From Formicincola oecophyllae (lineage in GTDB: Bacteria > Pseudomonadota > Alphaproteobacteria > Acetobacterales > Acetobacteraceae): DNA of 64,000 nucleotides. The translations under genes and the position numbers were made by a program. Below are positions 1 through 13,552 of the stretch, in pieces (position 1 is the stretch's first letter; every line of letters starts with the position of its first letter). The stretch spans positions 434,001 to 498,000 of the forward strand of contig NZ_CP038231.1 in NCBI RefSeq assembly GCF_006542395.2, given 5' to 3'. The notes under the pieces were generated by a model that was not told the origin of the DNA, searched no databases, and worked only from the letters and a program-made list of their open reading frames with translations.

Positions 1-359
1 TTGGCGCCGTAAAGCGAACGGCGCTGACGACGCTTGGCAATGCCCTGGGTATCAAGGACACCGCGCAGGATGTGATAGCGCACGCCCGGAAGATCCTTGA
101 CGCGACCGCCACGGATAAGGACCACGCTGTGCTCCTGCAGGTTGTGCCCTTCACCGGGGATATAACTCACGACCTCGAACCCGTTGGTCAGGCGCACCTT
201 GGCAACCTTGCGAAGGGCAGAGTTCGGCTTCTTTGGAGTAACGGTGTAGACGCGTGTGCAAACGCCACGCTTCTGCGGGCATTCCTGAAGCGCGGGAACT
301 TTGTTCCGCTTCGCAGCCGGCTTACGGCCTTTTGCGATCAACTGGTTGATGGTCGGCAT
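1..359 (-). CDS. rpsL: 30S ribosomal protein S12 (C-terminal end beyond window)
   Basis: Ribosomal protein S12 of the small subunit, which sits at the decoding centre. The N-terminus [13 protein letters not shown], the [10 protein letters not shown] segment and the [14 protein letters not shown] segment are classic S12. The two lysines where streptomycin-resistance changes occur, in PKKPNS and GRVKDLPG, are both unchanged. About 119 codons are present; the last few residues fall off the left edge. ATG start at 359. It follows rpoC in the same direction but is separated from it by 572 bp that hold a terminator and its own promoter candidate, so it probably begins a separate str-operon transcript (rpsL-rpsG-fusA-tuf expected outside the window). 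Confidence 0.97.
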   Translation of the reverse strand, partial: MPTINQLIAKGRKPAAKRNKVPALQECPQKRGVCTRVYTVTPKKPNSALRKVAKVRLTNGFEVVSYIPGEGHNLQEHSVVLIRGGRVKDLPGVRYHILRGVLDTQGIAKRRQRRSLYGA

Positions 360-466
360 GCGCCCTTCCCAATCCTTAGTCCACTAGTGGCCGGGAGCCC
401 AATCCCGTCCGTATTGTTAGCCAAAACGACTGGGCCAGGCGTGCCTGTCGCAGTCAAAGCCCCAAG

Positions 467-497
467 CCTTCCAGAAGCGGGCTCTCCTTCTGGAAGG
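467..497 (-). promoter_or_regulatory. strong hairpin in the rpsL leader
   Basis: A perfect 11-bp inverted repeat (CCTTCCAGAAG at 467-477, CTTCTGGAAGG at 487-497) with a 9-nt loop lies 108-138 nt upstream of the rpsL start, inside the leader if the promoter at 616-644 is used. No clean T-tract follows on the minus strand, so a simple terminator is unlikely. A regulatory or RNA-stability structure is possible. The pairing is seen directly; the function is unknown. Confidence 0.5.
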
Positions 498-615
498 TAG
501 CGCAAAACCTCCGGCCTCACTGCCACACCCCAAGGGGTGGCATGACACCGAAGACAATTCGAAAATCCTGGGGCCGTTCCGGGGCCAAAGGGAGCCGGAA
601 CTGCCTAGGGCGCGC

Positions 616-644
616 ACCCTACGGGTGGCAGGGTGGCAAGTCAA
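616..644 (-). promoter_or_regulatory. candidate sigma-70 promoter of rpsL
   Basis: On the minus strand TTGACT (639-644) is followed after exactly 17 nt by TAGGGT (616-621). The -35 matches 5 of 6 consensus bases, the -10 matches 3 of 6. It lies between the rpoC terminator and rpsL, where a new promoter is needed. It resembles the rplK promoter candidate (TTGACG-17-TAGGCT). Confidence 0.4.
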
Positions 645-825
645 GGGCCTGCGCCGGGTTGTTTTGACAAACCGTTAAGGAGCAGGCGCTTTCCAGGGGG
701 TGTGCCGTGTCACCCACTGGGAGACTGGGTTTTCCGCACGCACCAGGCTGAATGCCTCTTTATAAGGTAGTTTCCTTGGCAATGCCAGGGGTGGAATGTC
801 CGGTCTATGCCTTCAATCCATCAAA

Positions 826-864
826 ACACAAAACCGCGCCCCTTGTGAAAGGGGCACGGCTTTG
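826..864 (-). terminator. Rho-independent terminator after rpoC
   Basis: On the minus strand a GC-rich stem (GCCGTGCCCCTT pairing with AAGGGGCGCGG, 4-nt loop, one internal T/G mismatch) is followed by TTTTGTGTTTTG. It starts about 70 nt after the rpoC stop codon and should end the rpoBC transcript before rpsL. Confidence 0.8.
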
Positions 865-931
865 CTGCAGAGAGGCATTTTGCCAGCTAGCACAGTCTAT
901 TTAGTGCGTGCCAGCTGGGCACTGTGCGTTG

Positions 932-5257
<4,326 letters not shown>

Positions 5258-5451
5258 ACGCCTCTGTTTCCGCAGCGCCCAAGGCCCCTCAGGGCCTGGG
5301 CTGCTTTTCCATGTGACCCCAGCGCCTTGGGGCGCGTGGCTGTCACGATGCGGCCTTTCCAATCACGCTGTCATTGTCCTGTCATGGATAAGACATGGTG
5401 ATGGCAAGGCCCTTTGTCACCTCACAGGTGGGGGCCGTTGTGATGGCGCCT

Positions 5452-8400
5452 TCAGGAAGCGCCCCCTTGTTCAAGCTCCACATTGAGGCCAAGGGACTTA
5501 AGCTCCTTGACCAGAACATTGAAGCTTTCAGGGATGCCAGCCTCGAAGTCGTCCTGCTCACGCACGATGGCTTCATAGACTTTGGTGCGGCCTGAAACGT
5601 CATCAGACTTCACCGTCAGCATTTCCTGCAGCGTGTAGGCAGCACCGTAAGCTTCCAGCGCCCAGACTTCCATCTCACCAAAACGCTGACCACCAAACTG
5701 CGCCTTGCCGCCCAAAGGCTGCTGGGTGACGAGGGAGTAAGGCCCAATGGAACGGGCATGGATCTTGTCGTCCACAAGGTGGTGCAGCTTCAGCATGTAG
5801 ATGTAGCCAACGGTGGTCTTACGCTCGAAAGGCTCGCCCGTGCGGCCGTCAATCAGTTGTGACTGGCCAGATTTATCGACCCCTGCCTTTTCCAGCATTT
5901 CTTCGATGTCAGGGATGGAGGCGCCGTCAAACACGGGCGTGGCGATGGGCACGCCTTTGCGCAGGTTGTTGGCCAACTCCACCAGCTGGTCGTTGCTGAG
6001 GGTGGCGATGTCTTCATTGAACACGCGTTCGCCGTAAACATCCTTCAAGCGGTCCAGCAATTCCTGGCGCTTCTCGCCTGTGCGCTGATACTCGTCCACC
6101 AGCTCCCCGATGCTTTGGCCAATGTTGGCACAGGCCCAGCCAAGGTGGGTTTCAAGGATCTGACCGATGTTCATGCGCGACGGCACGCCCAGTGGGTTCA
6201 GGACGATGTCCATGGGTTGGCCATTCTCAAGGAAGGGCATGTCCTCCACAGGCAAGACGCGTGACACCACACCCTTGTTGCCATGGCGGCCAGCCATTTT
6301 GTCGCCAGGCTGGAGCTTACGCTTCACAGCGACGAAGACCTTAACCATCTTCATCACGCCTGGGGGCAGGTCGTCACCACGCTGCAGCTTCTCCACCTTG
6401 TCATTGAAGCGCGCGTCAATGCGCGTCACGGCTTCATCGAACTCACGGCAGGCGGCCTCAAGGGCGGCGGTGGCCACAGGGTCAGTGACGGTGATGTTGC
6501 GCCAAGTGGCCTTGGGGAACTGTTCAAGGATCTCAGGCGTGATGACGGTGCCAGCCTTGATGCCCTTGAAGCCAGCGGCAGCCTCCTGGCCGACCAGGCG
6601 TTCCTTGAGGCGGTTGTGGAAGCTGCGCTCCTGGATGAGGCGCTCATCGTCACGGTCACGGGCGAAATGGGCGATGCCGTCACGCTCAATGGCCATGGCG
6701 CGCTCGTCCTTGTCAACGCCACGGCGCGAGAACACGCGCACATCCACAATGGTGCCACTGGTGCCTGGCGGCAGCTTCAAGGAGGTGTCGCGCACGTCAG
6801 AGGCCTTCTCGCCAAAGATGGCGCGCAGCAACTTCTCCTCAGGGGTCATGGGGCTTTCGCCCTTGGGGGTCACCTTGCCCACCAGGATGTCGCCTGGATT
6901 GACCTCCGCGCCCACATAGACGATGCCGGCCTCATCGAGGTTGCGCAGGGCCTCCTCGCCGACATTGGGAATGTCACGGGTGATTTCCTCCTGGCCCAGC
7001 TTGGTGTCGCGGGCCATGACTTCGAATTCCTCCAGATGGATGGAGGTGAAGACGTCGTCTTTGGCGATGCGCTCTGAAATGAGGATGGAGTCCTCAAAGT
7101 TGTAGCCGTTCCAGGGCATGAAGGCGACCAGAACATTGCGGCCAAGCGCCAGCTCGCCCAGTTCCGTGGCGGGGCCATCAGCGATGATGTCACCCGCGGC
7201 AACGCGGTCCCCAACCTTCACCAAAGGTTTCTGGTTGAGGCAGGTGGACTGGTTGGAGCGCATATATTTGCGCAGACGGTAGATGTCCACACCTTCCGTG
7301 GCGCCGTTCTCATCAGTGGCGCGGACAACGATGCGGGCGCCATCGAGCTGATCGACAACGCCAGCGCGCTTGGCGATGATGGTGGCGCCAGAATCATGCG
7401 CCACCGCCGCTTCCATGCCCGTGCCGACCAAGGGCGCGTCAGAGCTGATAAGCGGCACGGCCTGACGCTGCATGTTGGAGCCCATGAGGGCGCGGTTGGC
7501 ATCGTCATTCTCAAGGAAGGGGATGCAGGCCGCAGCCACGGAGACCAGCTGGCGCGGCGAGACGTCGCATGCTGTAACCTGTTCGGGCGGAACCAGGCGG
7601 AAATCACCCTGCTGGCGCACAGAAATCAGTTCGTCAGCAAGCTTGTCGCCGTTTTCCAGGCGCGCGTCAGCCTGGGCAACAACCAGCTTCTCCTCCTCCA
7701 TAGCGGAGAGGTACTTCCAATCCGGCTGCAGCTGGCCGTCCTGGACCAGGCGGTAAGGGGTCTCAATAAAGCCGTATTTGTTGACCTTGGCGTAAGTGGC
7801 CAGTGAGTTGATGAGGCCGATATTGGGGCCTTCTGGGGTCTCAATAGGACAGATGCGGCCATAATGCGTAGGGTGGACGTCACGCACCTCAAAACCAGCA
7901 CGCTCACGCGTCAAGCCACCTGGACCAAGCGCTGAGAGGCGGCGCTTGTGGGTCACCTCTGACAGGGGGTTAGTCTGGTCCATGAATTGGCTGAGCTGGG
8001 AGGAGCCGAAGAACTCGCGCACAGCAGCGGCCGCTGGCTTGGCGTTGATGAGGTCGTGCGGCATGACGGTGTCGATATCGACTGCACCCATGCGCTCACG
8101 GATGGCGCGTTCCATGCGCAGCAAGCCAATGCGGTACTGGTTCTCCATGAGTTCGCCCACGGAGCGGACACGGCGATTGCCGAGGTTGTCGATGTCATCG
8201 ACCTGGCCACGGCCGTCCTTGAGGTCGCACAGCACCTTGACCGTTTTGAGGATGTCCTCCTTGCGCAGGGTGTGCACGGTGTCAGGCACCTGCTCGTCCA
8301 GGCGCATGTTCATCTTCACACGACCCACGGCTGAAAGGTCGTAACGGTCTGGATCGAAGAACAGGCCGTTCAACATGGCTTCAGCGGTTTCGGGGGTGGG

Positions 8401-9639
8401 TGGTTCACCTGGGCGCATGATGCGGTAGATGTCGATCAAGGCCTCATCGCGGCTGCGGTTCTTGTCTGCAGCCAGCGTGTTGCGAATCCATGGGCCATGC
8501 TGGGCGTCAATCCCCAAAGTGGGGATTGAGGTGACGCCAGCTTCCTCAAGGGTGGTGAGAGCTTCATCGGTGATTTCATCACCAGCTTCCAGCCAGATTT
8601 CGCCAGTCTGGGTGTTGACCAGGTCGCGCGCAGCAAAACGCCCGACCAGGTCCAGACGCCCTGCCTCTACCGTCTTGGTGTTTTCAGCAATTTGACGCAG
8701 CTTGCGCGCCGTCAGCTTAGTGTCAGCTGCAGCCACAACCTCGCCGGTTTCAGCGTCCACCAGGTCTGAAAGCAGCTTCTGACCCTTAAAGGAGTCTGGA
8801 TCGAAGGGGCGCGCCCAGTTTTCAGTATTGGCGTCCTTACGGGTGAAGGACACCGTTTCATAGAATTGAGAGAGGATTTCCTCCTGGTCCATCCCCTGCA
8901 CGCCGAGGGCCTCAACATCGCCCCCTTCAGCTTCCTTGGCTTTACGCGCAGCAAGTGACTTCGCCCCCTCCAACGCGTAAAGCAGCGTGGTGGCTGGCAG
9001 CTTGCGCTTGCGGTCGATACGGACATAGAGGACGTCCTTGGCATCGAACTCAAAGTCCAGCCAAGAGCCACGGTAAGGGATAACGCGCGCAGAATAGAGG
9101 TACTTACCGCTGGAGTGCGTTTTGCCATGGTCATGGTCGAAGAAAACGCCAGGGCTGCGGTGCATCTGCGAAACGATGACGCGCTCAGTGCCATTGATGA
9201 TGAAGGTGCCATGCTCCGTCATCAGGGGGATGTCCCCCATGTAGACGGGCTGTTCCTTCAAATCGCGGATGGAACGGGTGCCTGTATCCTCGTCAATGTC
9301 CCAAGTGGTGAGGCGCAAAATGACTTTCAGGGGCGCAGCGTAGGTCAAGCCACGCTGGATGCATTCCTCAACGTCGTATTTAGGTTCCTCAAACTCATAA
9401 CGCTGGAAGTCCAAACGCCCCTTGCCCGCGAAATCGTGGATTGGGAACACGGAGTTGAACACTTCCTGCAAACCAGCAGGGGCGCGCTCGTCAGGCTTGA
9501 TGTTGGCCTGGAGGAAACCTTCGTAAGAGGAACGCTGAACGTCAATGAGGTTGGGCATCGGGGCGACTTCGGGAATACGCCCGAAGCTTTTGCGGATGCG
9601 CTTCTGCCCAGTGAAAGATTTTGTGATTGCGCTGCTCAT
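5452..9639 (-). CDS. rpoB: DNA-directed RNA polymerase subunit beta
   Basis: The beta subunit of RNA polymerase, 1395 aa, full length. The rifampicin-binding cluster around residues 545-580 ([11 protein letters not shown], then [13 protein letters not shown]) carries the wild-type Asp, His and Ser at the positions where resistance usually arises, so rifampicin sensitivity is predicted. The C-terminal [19 protein letters not shown] motif is present. Usually rpoB is preceded directly by rplL; here a nuclease gene intervenes and a separate promoter candidate lies at 9828-9856. Confidence 0.98.
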   Translation of the reverse strand: MSSAITKSFTGQKRIRKSFGRIPEVAPMPNLIDVQRSSYEGFLQANIKPDERAPAGLQEVFNSVFPIHDFAGKGRLDFQRYEFEEPKYDVEECIQRGLTYAAPLKVILRLTTWDIDEDTGTRSIRDLKEQPVYMGDIPLMTEHGTFIINGTERVIVSQMHRSPGVFFDHDHGKTHSSGKYLYSARVIPYRGSWLDFEFDAKDVLYVRIDRKRKLPATTLLYALEGAKSLAARKAKEAEGGDVEALGVQGMDQEEILSQFYETVSFTRKDANTENWARPFDPDSFKGQKLLSDLVDAETGEVVAAADTKLTARKLRQIAENTKTVEAGRLDLVGRFAARDLVNTQTGEIWLEAGDEITDEALTTLEEAGVTSIPTLGIDAQHGPWIRNTLAADKNRSRDEALIDIYRIMRPGEPPTPETAEAMLNGLFFDPDRYDLSAVGRVKMNMRLDEQVPDTVHTLRKEDILKTVKVLCDLKDGRGQVDDIDNLGNRRVRSVGELMENQYRIGLLRMERAIRERMGAVDIDTVMPHDLINAKPAAAAVREFFGSSQLSQFMDQTNPLSEVTHKRRLSALGPGGLTRERAGFEVRDVHPTHYGRICPIETPEGPNIGLINSLATYAKVNKYGFIETPYRLVQDGQLQPDWKYLSAMEEEKLVVAQADARLENGDKLADELISVRQQGDFRLVPPEQVTACDVSPRQLVSVAAACIPFLENDDANRALMGSNMQRQAVPLISSDAPLVGTGMEAAVAHDSGATIIAKRAGVVDQLDGARIVVRATDENGATEGVDIYRLRKYMRSNQSTCLNQKPLVKVGDRVAAGDIIADGPATELGELALGRNVLVAFMPWNGYNFEDSILISERIAKDDVFTSIHLEEFEVMARDTKLGQEEITRDIPNVGEEALRNLDEAGIVYVGAEVNPGDILVGKVTPKGESPMTPEEKLLRAIFGEKASDVRDTSLKLPPGTSGTIVDVRVFSRRGVDKDERAMAIERDGIAHFARDRDDERLIQERSFHNRLKERLVGQEAAAGFKGIKAGTVITPEILEQFPKATWRNITVTDPVATAALEAACREFDEAVTRIDARFNDKVEKLQRGDDLPPGVMKMVKVFVAVKRKLQPGDKMAGRHGNKGVVSRVLPVEDMPFLENGQPMDIVLNPLGVPSRMNIGQILETHLGWACANIGQSIGELVDEYQRTGEKRQELLDRLKDVYGERVFNEDIATLSNDQLVELANNLRKGVPIATPVFDGASIPDIEEMLEKAGVDKSGQSQLIDGRTGEPFERKTTVGYIYMLKLHHLVDDKIHARSIGPYSLVTQQPLGGKAQFGGQRFGEMEVWALEAYGAAYTLQEMLTVKSDDVSGRTKVYEAIVREQDDFEAGIPESFNVLVKELKSLGLNVELEQGGAS

Positions 9640-9827
9640 TCTATCCTGCCTAAAAGCCAGCCCTCCCGGCCAGCTTCAAGCCGCCAGGCCAGAATGGCGC
9701 GACAGGCAGAAAAGAAGCAGGCCAGGATGGCTGGCACCGCACCGCCTGGGCAAACCCAGCGGTGTCTGATTACTTAATTCTTTTTCAGACTGAGTGCACC
9801 CATGCGCCCGGTGCACCAAGAACCACC

Positions 9828-9856
9828 AACATAAGGTCGATCTTCGCCTTATTCAA
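9828..9856 (-). promoter_or_regulatory. candidate sigma-70 promoter of rpoB
   Basis: On the minus strand TTGAAT (9851-9856) and TATGTT (9828-9833) are separated by exactly 17 nt, about 190 nt before the rpoB start and downstream of the nuclease gene. Such a promoter would let rpoBC be expressed independently of the interrupted rplJL unit. Confidence 0.45.
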
Positions 9857-9937
9857 GACCTGAGATGCGCACAGTGCGGATTTTCAACGGGGCTTTGAAC
9901 CACCTTGAACAAAAATTTTGCTTGAACAAGCCTTGGC

Positions 9938-10549
9938 TCAGTCCCCGCCTTGGCAGGGCTGGTGGGGGAAAAGCTGCCCATAAGGCTGAGACAAGGCCCA
10001 GCGGTTTTGAAAATGAGCTTCCATGGCGTTCATTAAAGCTGCATTGCCCTGAATGGCCACGATGTTTTCGCTTTTATGCTTTTCAGAAGAGGGGGTGAAG
10101 TTCATAGAACCTGTCACCACCGTGTTGTCGTCTGTGAGCGTCAATTTGTCATGTTGCTTTTCCCAGCCTGGGCTATGGTCAATACGGACCTTCACGCCAT
10201 GGCGTTGCAGAAAACACACCATATGGCGCTGCCGCCCATCACGCCTTACTGCGCCATAATCCATGGCCACCTGCACGTTCACGCCACGCTGGCGCGCAGC
10301 TACTAAAGCGTTTGCGATGTCAGGCGCCCGAAAGGAATAAGCCATCATCTTTATGGAGTGCCGGGCTTGTCCCAGAGTTGCCAAAAGCAATTGGCGCGCG
10401 CTGCCTTCCGGTGAAAAGCCCCAACGCACCTTCACAGGCGAAAGAGGGCATGGTTGCGCAATGGCACAAGGCAACCCATGGGAGAACCCCATAAGTACCG
10501 CCAAGACCCAAAGCGATGTATTTCCTCTATAAGGGAGTTTGTTAGTCAC
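9938..10549 (-). CDS. secreted phospholipase-D-like nuclease (Nuc type)
   Basis: A small single-HKD member of the phospholipase D superfamily, 203 aa, of the bacterial endonuclease (Nuc) type. The catalytic motif HDKLTLTD (H-x-K-x4-D), followed by TVVTGSMNFTPSSE, closely resembles Nuc. The segment IKMMAYSFRAPDIANAL is the usual first strand and helix. A hydrophobic N-terminal segment ending near PCAIAQ suggests export to the periplasm. A GTG start at 10549 is chosen because GGGAGGG lies 8 nt upstream; the frame is open to another GTG at 10606. Members act as dimers on DNA or RNA without metal ions. It sits between rplL and rpoB, where no such gene is usual. The family is confident; the substrate is not. 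Confidence 0.85.
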   Translation of the reverse strand: MTNKLPYRGNTSLWVLAVLMGFSHGLPCAIAQPCPLSPVKVRWGFSPEGSARQLLLATLGQARHSIKMMAYSFRAPDIANALVAARQRGVNVQVAMDYGAVRRDGRQRHMVCFLQRHGVKVRIDHSPGWEKQHDKLTLTDDNTVVTGSMNFTPSSEKHKSENIVAIQGNAALMNAMEAHFQNRWALSQPYGQLFPHQPCQGGD

Positions 10550-10633
10550 CAAGGGTGTCCCTCCCCAAAGCACAAAACAGGTCTTGGTGAGGAAGCCTGT
10601 TTCCACGTTGTTTTAATGTGCTTAATCATTGCT

Positions 10634-10672
10634 CAAAACAATGGGGGCCAAGGCTGATGCCCTGACCCCCAT
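10634..10672 (-). terminator. terminator between rplL and the nuclease gene
   Basis: On the minus strand GGGGGTCAGG pairs with CTTGGCCCCC (two wobble pairs), followed by ATTGTTTTG. It lies about 50 nt after the rplL stop and before the nuclease start, so it should cut or attenuate readthrough from rplJL. The T-tract is moderate. Confidence 0.6.
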
Positions 10673-10717
10673 GGGGCTTTCCTCACAAAGGGGAAAGCCA
10701 CTTAAGCCTGGAAAGGC

Positions 10718-11092
10718 TTATTTGATCTCGACAGTCGCGCCAGCGGCTTCGAGGGCCTTCTTCATCTTCTCGGCCTCGTCCTTGGAGACGCCTTCCTTCA
10801 GGGTCTTGGGAGCGCCTTCAACCAGGTCCTTGGCTTCCTTCAGGCCCAGGCCGGTGATGCCACGGACTTCCTTAATGACGTTGATTTTCTTGTCGCCAGC
10901 CTTGGCCAGAACAACGTCAAATTCGGTCTTTTCCTCAGCGGCAGCGCCACCAGCACCGGGGGCAGCAGCGGCAACAGCCACAGGAGCGGCAGCGGAAACG
11001 CCCCATTTCTCTTCAAGCATCTTGGAGAGCTCAGCAGCTTCCAGAACGGTCAGGGCGGAGAGTTCGTCAACCAGTTTAGCCAGATCGGCCAT
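10718..11092 (-). CDS. rplL: 50S ribosomal protein L7/L12
   Basis: The L12 stalk protein, 124 aa, which recruits translation GTPases to the ribosome. It has the N-terminal dimerisation helices ([28 protein letters not shown]), an Ala/Gly/Pro-rich hinge at about 34-52, and the C-terminal domain with [16 protein letters not shown] and [14 protein letters not shown]. The start at 11092 is fixed by homology and a GAGGAT ribosome-binding site; the frame is open 14 codons further. It follows rplJ after a 129-nt spacer containing a hairpin. Confidence 0.97.
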   Translation of the reverse strand: MADLAKLVDELSALTVLEAAELSKMLEEKWGVSAAAPVAVAAAAPGAGGAAAEEKTEFDVVLAKAGDKKINVIKEVRGITGLGLKEAKDLVEGAPKTLKEGVSKDEAEKMKKALEAAGATVEIK

Positions 11093-11115
11093 GATGATAT
11101 CCTCAGTGTTGAACG

Positions 11116-11156
11116 CTGCAGCGCGTAGGGTCACCCTTGAAAAACTGCAGCGCGTA
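11116..11156 (-). repeat. two copies of a 12-bp direct repeat between rplJ and rplL
   Basis: CTGCAGCGCGTA occurs at 11116-11127 and again at 11145-11156, starts 29 bp apart, within the 129-bp rplJ-rplL spacer. The repeat is exact. It may be a small local duplication or part of a leader structure; no function can be assigned. Confidence 0.6.
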
Positions 11157-11165
11157 ATGCGTGTT

Positions 11166-11209
11166 GTTCAAGCCATTTCCAAAAGCGTGCGCCCTGGGAA
11201 TGGCTGAAC
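11166..11209 (-). promoter_or_regulatory. hairpin between rplJ and rplL
   Basis: Directly after the rplJ stop, GTTC-AGCCATTCCC and GGAAATGGCT-TGAAC can pair on the minus strand (about 14 pairs with one mismatch and one bulge). No T-tract follows, so it is more likely an RNA processing or stability element, which could adjust the higher L12:L10 ratio, than a terminator. Confidence 0.45.
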
Positions 11210-11221
11210 GTGAACAGATGT

Positions 11222-11740
11222 TCAGGCGGCTTCGCCGGCTTTGGCATAGGCGCCGAAGACACGGGCAAGCTGGCCAGCAGGGGCCTGCGTGACGGATGCG
11301 ATGCGCTGGGCGGGTGTGGAAACCATACCCACCAACTTGGCGCGAAGCTCGTCCAGCGAAGGCAGCTCGGCAAGAGCCTTGACACCGTTGACGTCCAACG
11401 CCACGGAACCAAGGCTGCCACCCAGCAGCTCAAGCTTGTCGTTTGTCTTGGCGAACTCGACCAGCACTTTGGCCACGGCCACAGGTTCCTCAGCCCAAGC
11501 AAGGGCAGTGGGGCCTGTCAGCAGTGGGGAAATGCCTTCGAATTGGGTACCTGCCAGAGCACGGGTGGCCAGCCGGTTTTTGGCGACCTTGTAACTTGCA
11601 CCCGCTTCGCGCACCTGGCGGCGCAGCTTGGTCACGTCATCAACGGTCAAACCCAGATTGCGGGTGACCAGAACGATGCCGGTTGAACCAAACACGTCAG
11701 CGAGGAAGTTGACAAAGGCGCTTTTTTCCTTGCGGTCCAA
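11222..11740 (-). CDS. rplJ: 50S ribosomal protein L10
   Basis: L10, 172 aa, anchors the L12 dimers to 23S rRNA and in many bacteria represses its own operon. MDRKEKSAFVNFLADVF, the VAKNRLATRAL segment and the C-terminal helix ending FGAYAKAGEAA match the family. The start codon is TTG, supported by AGGAG 7 nt upstream. A 503-bp leader separates it from rplA and includes the rplA terminator, so rplJL has its own transcript. Confidence 0.95.
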   Translation of the reverse strand: MDRKEKSAFVNFLADVFGSTGIVLVTRNLGLTVDDVTKLRRQVREAGASYKVAKNRLATRALAGTQFEGISPLLTGPTALAWAEEPVAVAKVLVEFAKTNDKLELLGGSLGSVALDVNGVKALAELPSLDELRAKLVGMVSTPAQRIASVTQAPAGQLARVFGAYAKAGEAA

Positions 11741-12243
11741 AACCTGTCTCCTTCACGGCCTGTCAACAGCGCCCCCTCAGCAAGGGCACCTTCATGACTA
11801 GGCCTGTTGACCCATGGAGGGGTGCTGGCTGTGCAGCCCTCCCTCCGCTCGCCTGTCCTTGTCAGTGCAGTCCGGGAGCCGCCCACGCAGGTTTCAGCGA
11901 GGAAACCGTGCCATGAGGGCCTGGCCCGTCTGGCGCCCGCCCAGTAAGGTTGCCCTAGCTGGATTATGGCGCACCCCTTGGCGACAAGGGGCAACAACCG
12001 CGTGCGGTCTTGGACAGGTTTGGCTTCATGACCTCCACCAAGGCAGAGTATGAAAACCAAGGCTGCATCAACTGGTTTTTAAGCAAAAACACAAAAGATG
12101 CAGCGAACCTTGCGGGGAAAGTCGCCCTTCCCCAACCCTGCGCAGGCCTGACCAGGCACAGGCGCAGGGGCAGTTAGCTGGCCTTTTACCTGAAGCCTGG
12201 CAAAAAGCAAGATGGGATGGCACGAAACCATCCCAAAGTCAGC
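11741..12243 (-). other. long leader region upstream of rplJ
   Basis: This gap of about 500 bp contains the terminator after rplA (12202-12234) and otherwise no convincing gene. An L10-binding leader RNA is expected here from other bacteria, but I could not identify its fold by eye. A good -10-like CATAAT occurs on the minus strand near 11965, without a well-spaced -35. Confidence 0.4.
12202..12234 (-). terminator. Rho-independent terminator after rplA
   Basis: On the minus strand GGGATGG pairs with CCATCCC across a 7-nt loop, followed by ATCTTGCTTTTTG. It begins about 10 nt after the rplA stop and separates rplKA from rplJL. Confidence 0.75.
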
Positions 12244-12936
12244 TCAGCCGTTGAAGCCGCTGACATCCACAGCCACGCCAGGCCCCATGGTGGAGGAGAG
12301 GGCAGCCTTTTTCATGTAAGTGCCCTTGGCGCCTGATGGACGGGCCTTCTGCACAGCACCCATGAGGGCATTGACGTTCTCAGCCAGTTTGGTGGGCTCA
12401 AAAGAGGCCTTGCCAACAGCTGCGTGAACGATGCCTGACTTCTCGGCGCGGTATTCAACCTGCCCAGACTTGGCGGCCTTGACGGCATCACCAACATTCA
12501 TGGTGACGGTGCCCAGGCGGGGGTTAGGCATCAGGCCACGTGGGCCTAGGATTTTGCCCAGGCGCCCCACCAGGCCCATCATGTCAGGAGTAGCGATACA
12601 GCGATCGAAATCGATCTTGCCTTCCTGCACAGCTTCAGCCAGGTCTTCGGCGCCAACCACGTCAGCACCAGCGGCCTTGGCTTCCTCAGCCTTCGGTCCA
12701 CGGGCGAACACGCCAACGCGCATGGTCTTACCCGTACCGTGCGGCAGGGAAACCATGCCACGCACCATCTGGTCAGCATGGCGGGGGTCAATGCCCAGAT
12801 TGATGGCCAGTTCAACGGTTTCGTCAAACTTGGCTGTGGCATTGTCCTTGACCAGCTTCACGGCTTCTTCAAGGCTGTAGGTTTCAGCTGGGTTAACAGC
12901 GGCGCGGGCCGCATTGATGCGCTTATTCTTGGCCAT
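12244..12936 (-). CDS. rplA: 50S ribosomal protein L1
   Basis: L1 of the ribosomal stalk near the E site, 230 aa, the usual length. The motifs [29 protein letters not shown] and the C-terminal [11 protein letters not shown] are diagnostic. The ATG start lies 4 nt after the rplK stop, so the two are translated from one message. L1 often represses the rplK-rplA message by binding its leader. Confidence 0.97.
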   Translation of the reverse strand: MAKNKRINAARAAVNPAETYSLEEAVKLVKDNATAKFDETVELAINLGIDPRHADQMVRGMVSLPHGTGKTMRVGVFARGPKAEEAKAAGADVVGAEDLAEAVQEGKIDFDRCIATPDMMGLVGRLGKILGPRGLMPNPRLGTVTMNVGDAVKAAKSGQVEYRAEKSGIVHAAVGKASFEPTKLAENVNALMGAVQKARPSGAKGTYMKKAALSSTMGPGVAVDVSGFNG

Positions 12937-12940
12937 GGCG

Positions 12941-13375
12941 TCAGGCTCCCGTCACGTCAATGCCCATGGACTTCGCGGAACCGGCGAGCATACGCACGGC
13001 GCCATCGATGTCATTGGCGTTCATGTCCTTGAGCTTGGTGGCGGCGATCTCGCGCAGCTGCGCGCGCGTCACCTTGCCCACGGAGGCAGACTTGCCAACT
13101 GTCTGGCTGCCTTTGTTGATTTTGGCGGCTTTCAGAAGGAAGTAAGTGTTAGGCGGGGTCTTGGTGATGAAGCTGAACGTGCGGTCCGCATAGGCGGTGA
13201 TGACCACTGGAATGGGCATACCGGGTTCCATGCCTTGGGTTTTGGCATTGAACTCTTTGCAGAACTGCATGATGTTCAGCCCGCGCTGACCCAGGGCCGG
13301 GCCCACAGGCGGTGACGGGTTGGCCTTACCGGCCGGGATCTGCAGCTTGATGTAGCCAACGATTTTTTTGGCCAT
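12941..13375 (-). CDS. rplK: 50S ribosomal protein L11
   Basis: L11, 144 aa, binds the GTPase-associated centre of 23S r[39 protein letters not shown] and the later [13 protein letters not shown] are family hallmarks. It is the first gene of this ribosomal block. The secE and nusG genes that usually precede it are not here; an efflux operon on the same strand ends 177 bp upstream. Confidence 0.97.
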   Translation of the reverse strand: MAKKIVGYIKLQIPAGKANPSPPVGPALGQRGLNIMQFCKEFNAKTQGMEPGMPIPVVITAYADRTFSFITKTPPNTYFLLKAAKINKGSQTVGKSASVGKVTRAQLREIAATKLKDMNANDIDGAVRMLAGSAKSMGIDVTGA

Positions 13376-13417
13376 ATCCGGGAAACTCCCCTTTGACTGG
13401 CTTGGGTTGCGTCATCC

Positions 13418-13431
13418 CGAACCGCGGTTCG
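13418..13431. repeat. 14-bp perfect palindrome in the rplK leader
   Basis: CGAACCGCGGTTCG is its own reverse complement. It lies between the rplK promoter candidate and the rplK start, about 45-60 nt before the ATG. It could be a protein-binding site or form a small hairpin in the leader RNA. The role is unknown. Confidence 0.5.
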
Positions 13432-13490
13432 AACGGTGCCCAGCCTGCCAAGCTATGGCTAGGACACCTCCCGCGTTTCTGGAAATTCCC

Positions 13491-13519
13491 AGCCTAGAGC
13501 CTTCGCCAGCTTCCGTCAA
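13491..13519 (-). promoter_or_regulatory. candidate sigma-70 promoter of rplKA
   Basis: On the minus strand TTGACG (13514-13519) and TAGGCT (13491-13496) are separated by exactly 17 nt, about 120 nt upstream of rplK and just after the efflux operon ends. Position and spacing fit an independent promoter for the ribosomal block. Confidence 0.5.
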
Positions 13520-13552
13520 GGTTGGGATAGGGTGATTCAACCCGGCCCCTCC

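Noticed and set aside
13418-13440. GGTTCGAA motif resembling a tRNA T-loop near rplK
   Set aside because: It is part of a palindrome; no acceptor, D or anticodon arms can be folded around it.
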